NCBI RefSeq assembly: GCF_000716595.1
Contig: NZ_JNXC01000063.1
Span: forward strand, 1 to 8,388
Origin: Saccharothrix sp. NRRL B-16314
GTDB lineage: Bacteria; Actinomycetota; Actinomycetes; Mycobacteriales; Pseudonocardiaceae
DNA length: 8,388 bases
Direction of reading: 5' to 3'
A program made the position numbers and the translations under genes. The notes below the pieces were generated by a model that made no database searches, was not told where the DNA came from, and worked only from the letters and a program-made list of their open reading frames with translations. This document shows positions 6,296 through 8,388 of the stretch, in pieces (the stretch's first letter is position 1; each line of letters begins with the position of its first letter).

Positions 6296-6322
6296 CTTGC
6301 ACTCTCCTCCGTCGAGTGCTAA
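6296..6322 (+). promoter_or_regulatory. CIRCE operator 1 (HrcA binding site) upstream of groEL
   Basis: Arms CTTGCACTC (6296-6304) and GAGTGCTAA (6314-6322) surround a 9-nt spacer. The right arm equals the CIRCE consensus exactly; the left arm differs from TTAGCACTC in two positions. HrcA represses groE genes through this element and lets go on heat shock. The hrcA gene itself is not in the window. Confidence 0.92.
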
Positions 6323-6325
6323 ACA
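6297..6325 (+). promoter_or_regulatory. Likely groEL promoter overlapping CIRCE 1
   Basis: TTGCAC (6297-6302) as -35 is separated by 17 nt from TAAACA (6320-6325) as a weak -10. Both hexamers lie in or touch the arms of CIRCE 1, so bound HrcA would cover them. The start would be near 6332, inside CIRCE 2, giving a leader of about 170 nt. Confidence 0.45.
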
Positions 6326-6330
6326 CGGTA

Positions 6331-6357
6331 TTGGCACTCGGACCACCCGAGTGCCAA
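6331..6357 (+). promoter_or_regulatory. CIRCE operator 2 upstream of groEL
   Basis: TTGGCACTC (6331-6339) and GAGTGCCAA (6349-6357) are perfect 9-bp inverted arms around a 9-nt spacer, 8 bp after CIRCE 1. Paired CIRCE elements in front of groEL2 are known in actinobacteria. Confidence 0.92.
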
Positions 6358-6367
6358 CACGCAGGCT

Positions 6368-8127
<1,760 letters not shown>

Positions 8128-8165
8128 TCGACCAGGGTCACGGACCCGTCGATCGGCCGAAGTCA

Positions 8166-8204
8166 CGAAGGGCCCGGTTCGCCTCTGGCGAACCGGGCCC
8201 TTCG
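8166..8204 (+). terminator. Terminator hairpin after groEL
   Basis: The arms 8166-8183 (CGAAGGGCCCGGTTCGCC) and 8187-8204 are exact complements, giving an 18-bp stem with a 3-nt loop (TCT), 38 bp after the groEL stop. There is no T-run behind it, as is usual for actinobacterial hairpin terminators. Being symmetric, it could act in both directions. Confidence 0.88.
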
Positions 8205-8341
8205 GCGTGCCGGGGGTGCGGTGGAATGGGTGGGGAACAGCAGCCTCACCTCCGCCCAGCTACACAATCGGGTGAGATCACCCGCGAAGTGTACGGAAAC
8301 ACCGTTACCGCCCCTCGGTTAAACGAGACCGAACCCCGAAC
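8205..8341. other. Genomic intergenic sequence up to the adapter junction
   Basis: No credible gene is seen here. The only structure is an inverted repeat CGGGTGA (8269-8275) with TCACCCG (8278-8284) around GA, which may be an operator or chance. It is more A/T-rich toward its right end than its neighbours, as expected of a promoter region, but no clear -35/-10 pair is visible. Confidence 0.5.
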
Positions 8342-8388
8342 CTGTCTCTTATACACATCTCCGAGCCCACGAGACCTCTCTACATCTC
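8342..8388. other. Illumina Nextera adapter (sequencing artefact, not genomic)
   Basis: The tail reads through a complete Nextera library end: the 19-bp mosaic end CTGTCTCTTATACACATCT (8342-8360), the read-2 adapter part CCGAGCCCACGAGAC (8361-8375), an 8-base i7 index CTCTCTAC (8376-8383, which I recognise as N707), then ATCTC (8384-8388), the first bases of the P7 end. The exact order of all four parts leaves no doubt. Genomic sequence stops at about 8341. Confidence 0.99.

Noticed and set aside
8342..8360. Tn5/IS50-type mosaic end as a natural transposon end
   Set aside because: It is followed directly by the Nextera read-2 adapter, an index and P7 bases, so it comes from library preparation.

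Overview
The window looks like the end of a draft-genome contig from a high-GC actinomycete. Third codon positions are strongly G/C and GTG/TTG starts are common. The order AAA ATPase - pssA - psd - moeA (all leftward) followed by a rightward groEL with CIRCE operators matches the M. tuberculosis Rv0435c-Rv0440 segment. The protein sequences and the mycelial-type genes between moeA and groEL suggest a relative in the Pseudonocardiales (Saccharothrix/Actinosynnema/Lentzea type). That genus-level guess is inference only.

Leftward half (1-3906): a 5'-incomplete window cuts a CDC48-like AAA ATPase, leaving its N-domain and a Gly/Ser-rich linker (1-666). Next come pssA (CDP-diacylglycerol-serine O-phosphatidyltransferase) and psd (phosphatidylserine decarboxylase), translated in the order psd then pssA with 4 nt between them. 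Together they make phosphatidylethanolamine from CDP-diacylglycerol and serine. A good sigma70-type promoter (TTGATC-17-TACACT) lies in front of psd. Upstream of that is moeA, for molybdenum insertion into molybdopterin, which starts divergently from the next gene.

Rightward half (3961-8127): an AIM24-family protein, a small cold-shock protein with a TTG start and a strong RBS, a perfect 12-bp terminator hairpin, a membrane-anchored Ser/Thr kinase with HLD in place of the catalytic-loop HRD, two tandem CIRCE operators, groEL (GroEL2 type, no groES) and an 18-bp perfect terminator hairpin.

The last 47 bases (8342-8388) are not genomic. They are the Nextera mosaic end, the read-2 adapter, an 8-base i7 index and the first bases of P7, left on by incomplete adapter trimming. 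The genomic sequence therefore ends at about 8341.

I see no CRISPR array, phage, insertion sequence, RNA gene or biosynthetic cluster, and no convincing undescribed system. This is a conserved housekeeping locus. The points most worth a second look are the adapter tail, the non-RD kinase placed directly before the CIRCE operators without a visible terminator, the two apparently leaderless GTG genes, and the structured groEL leader.
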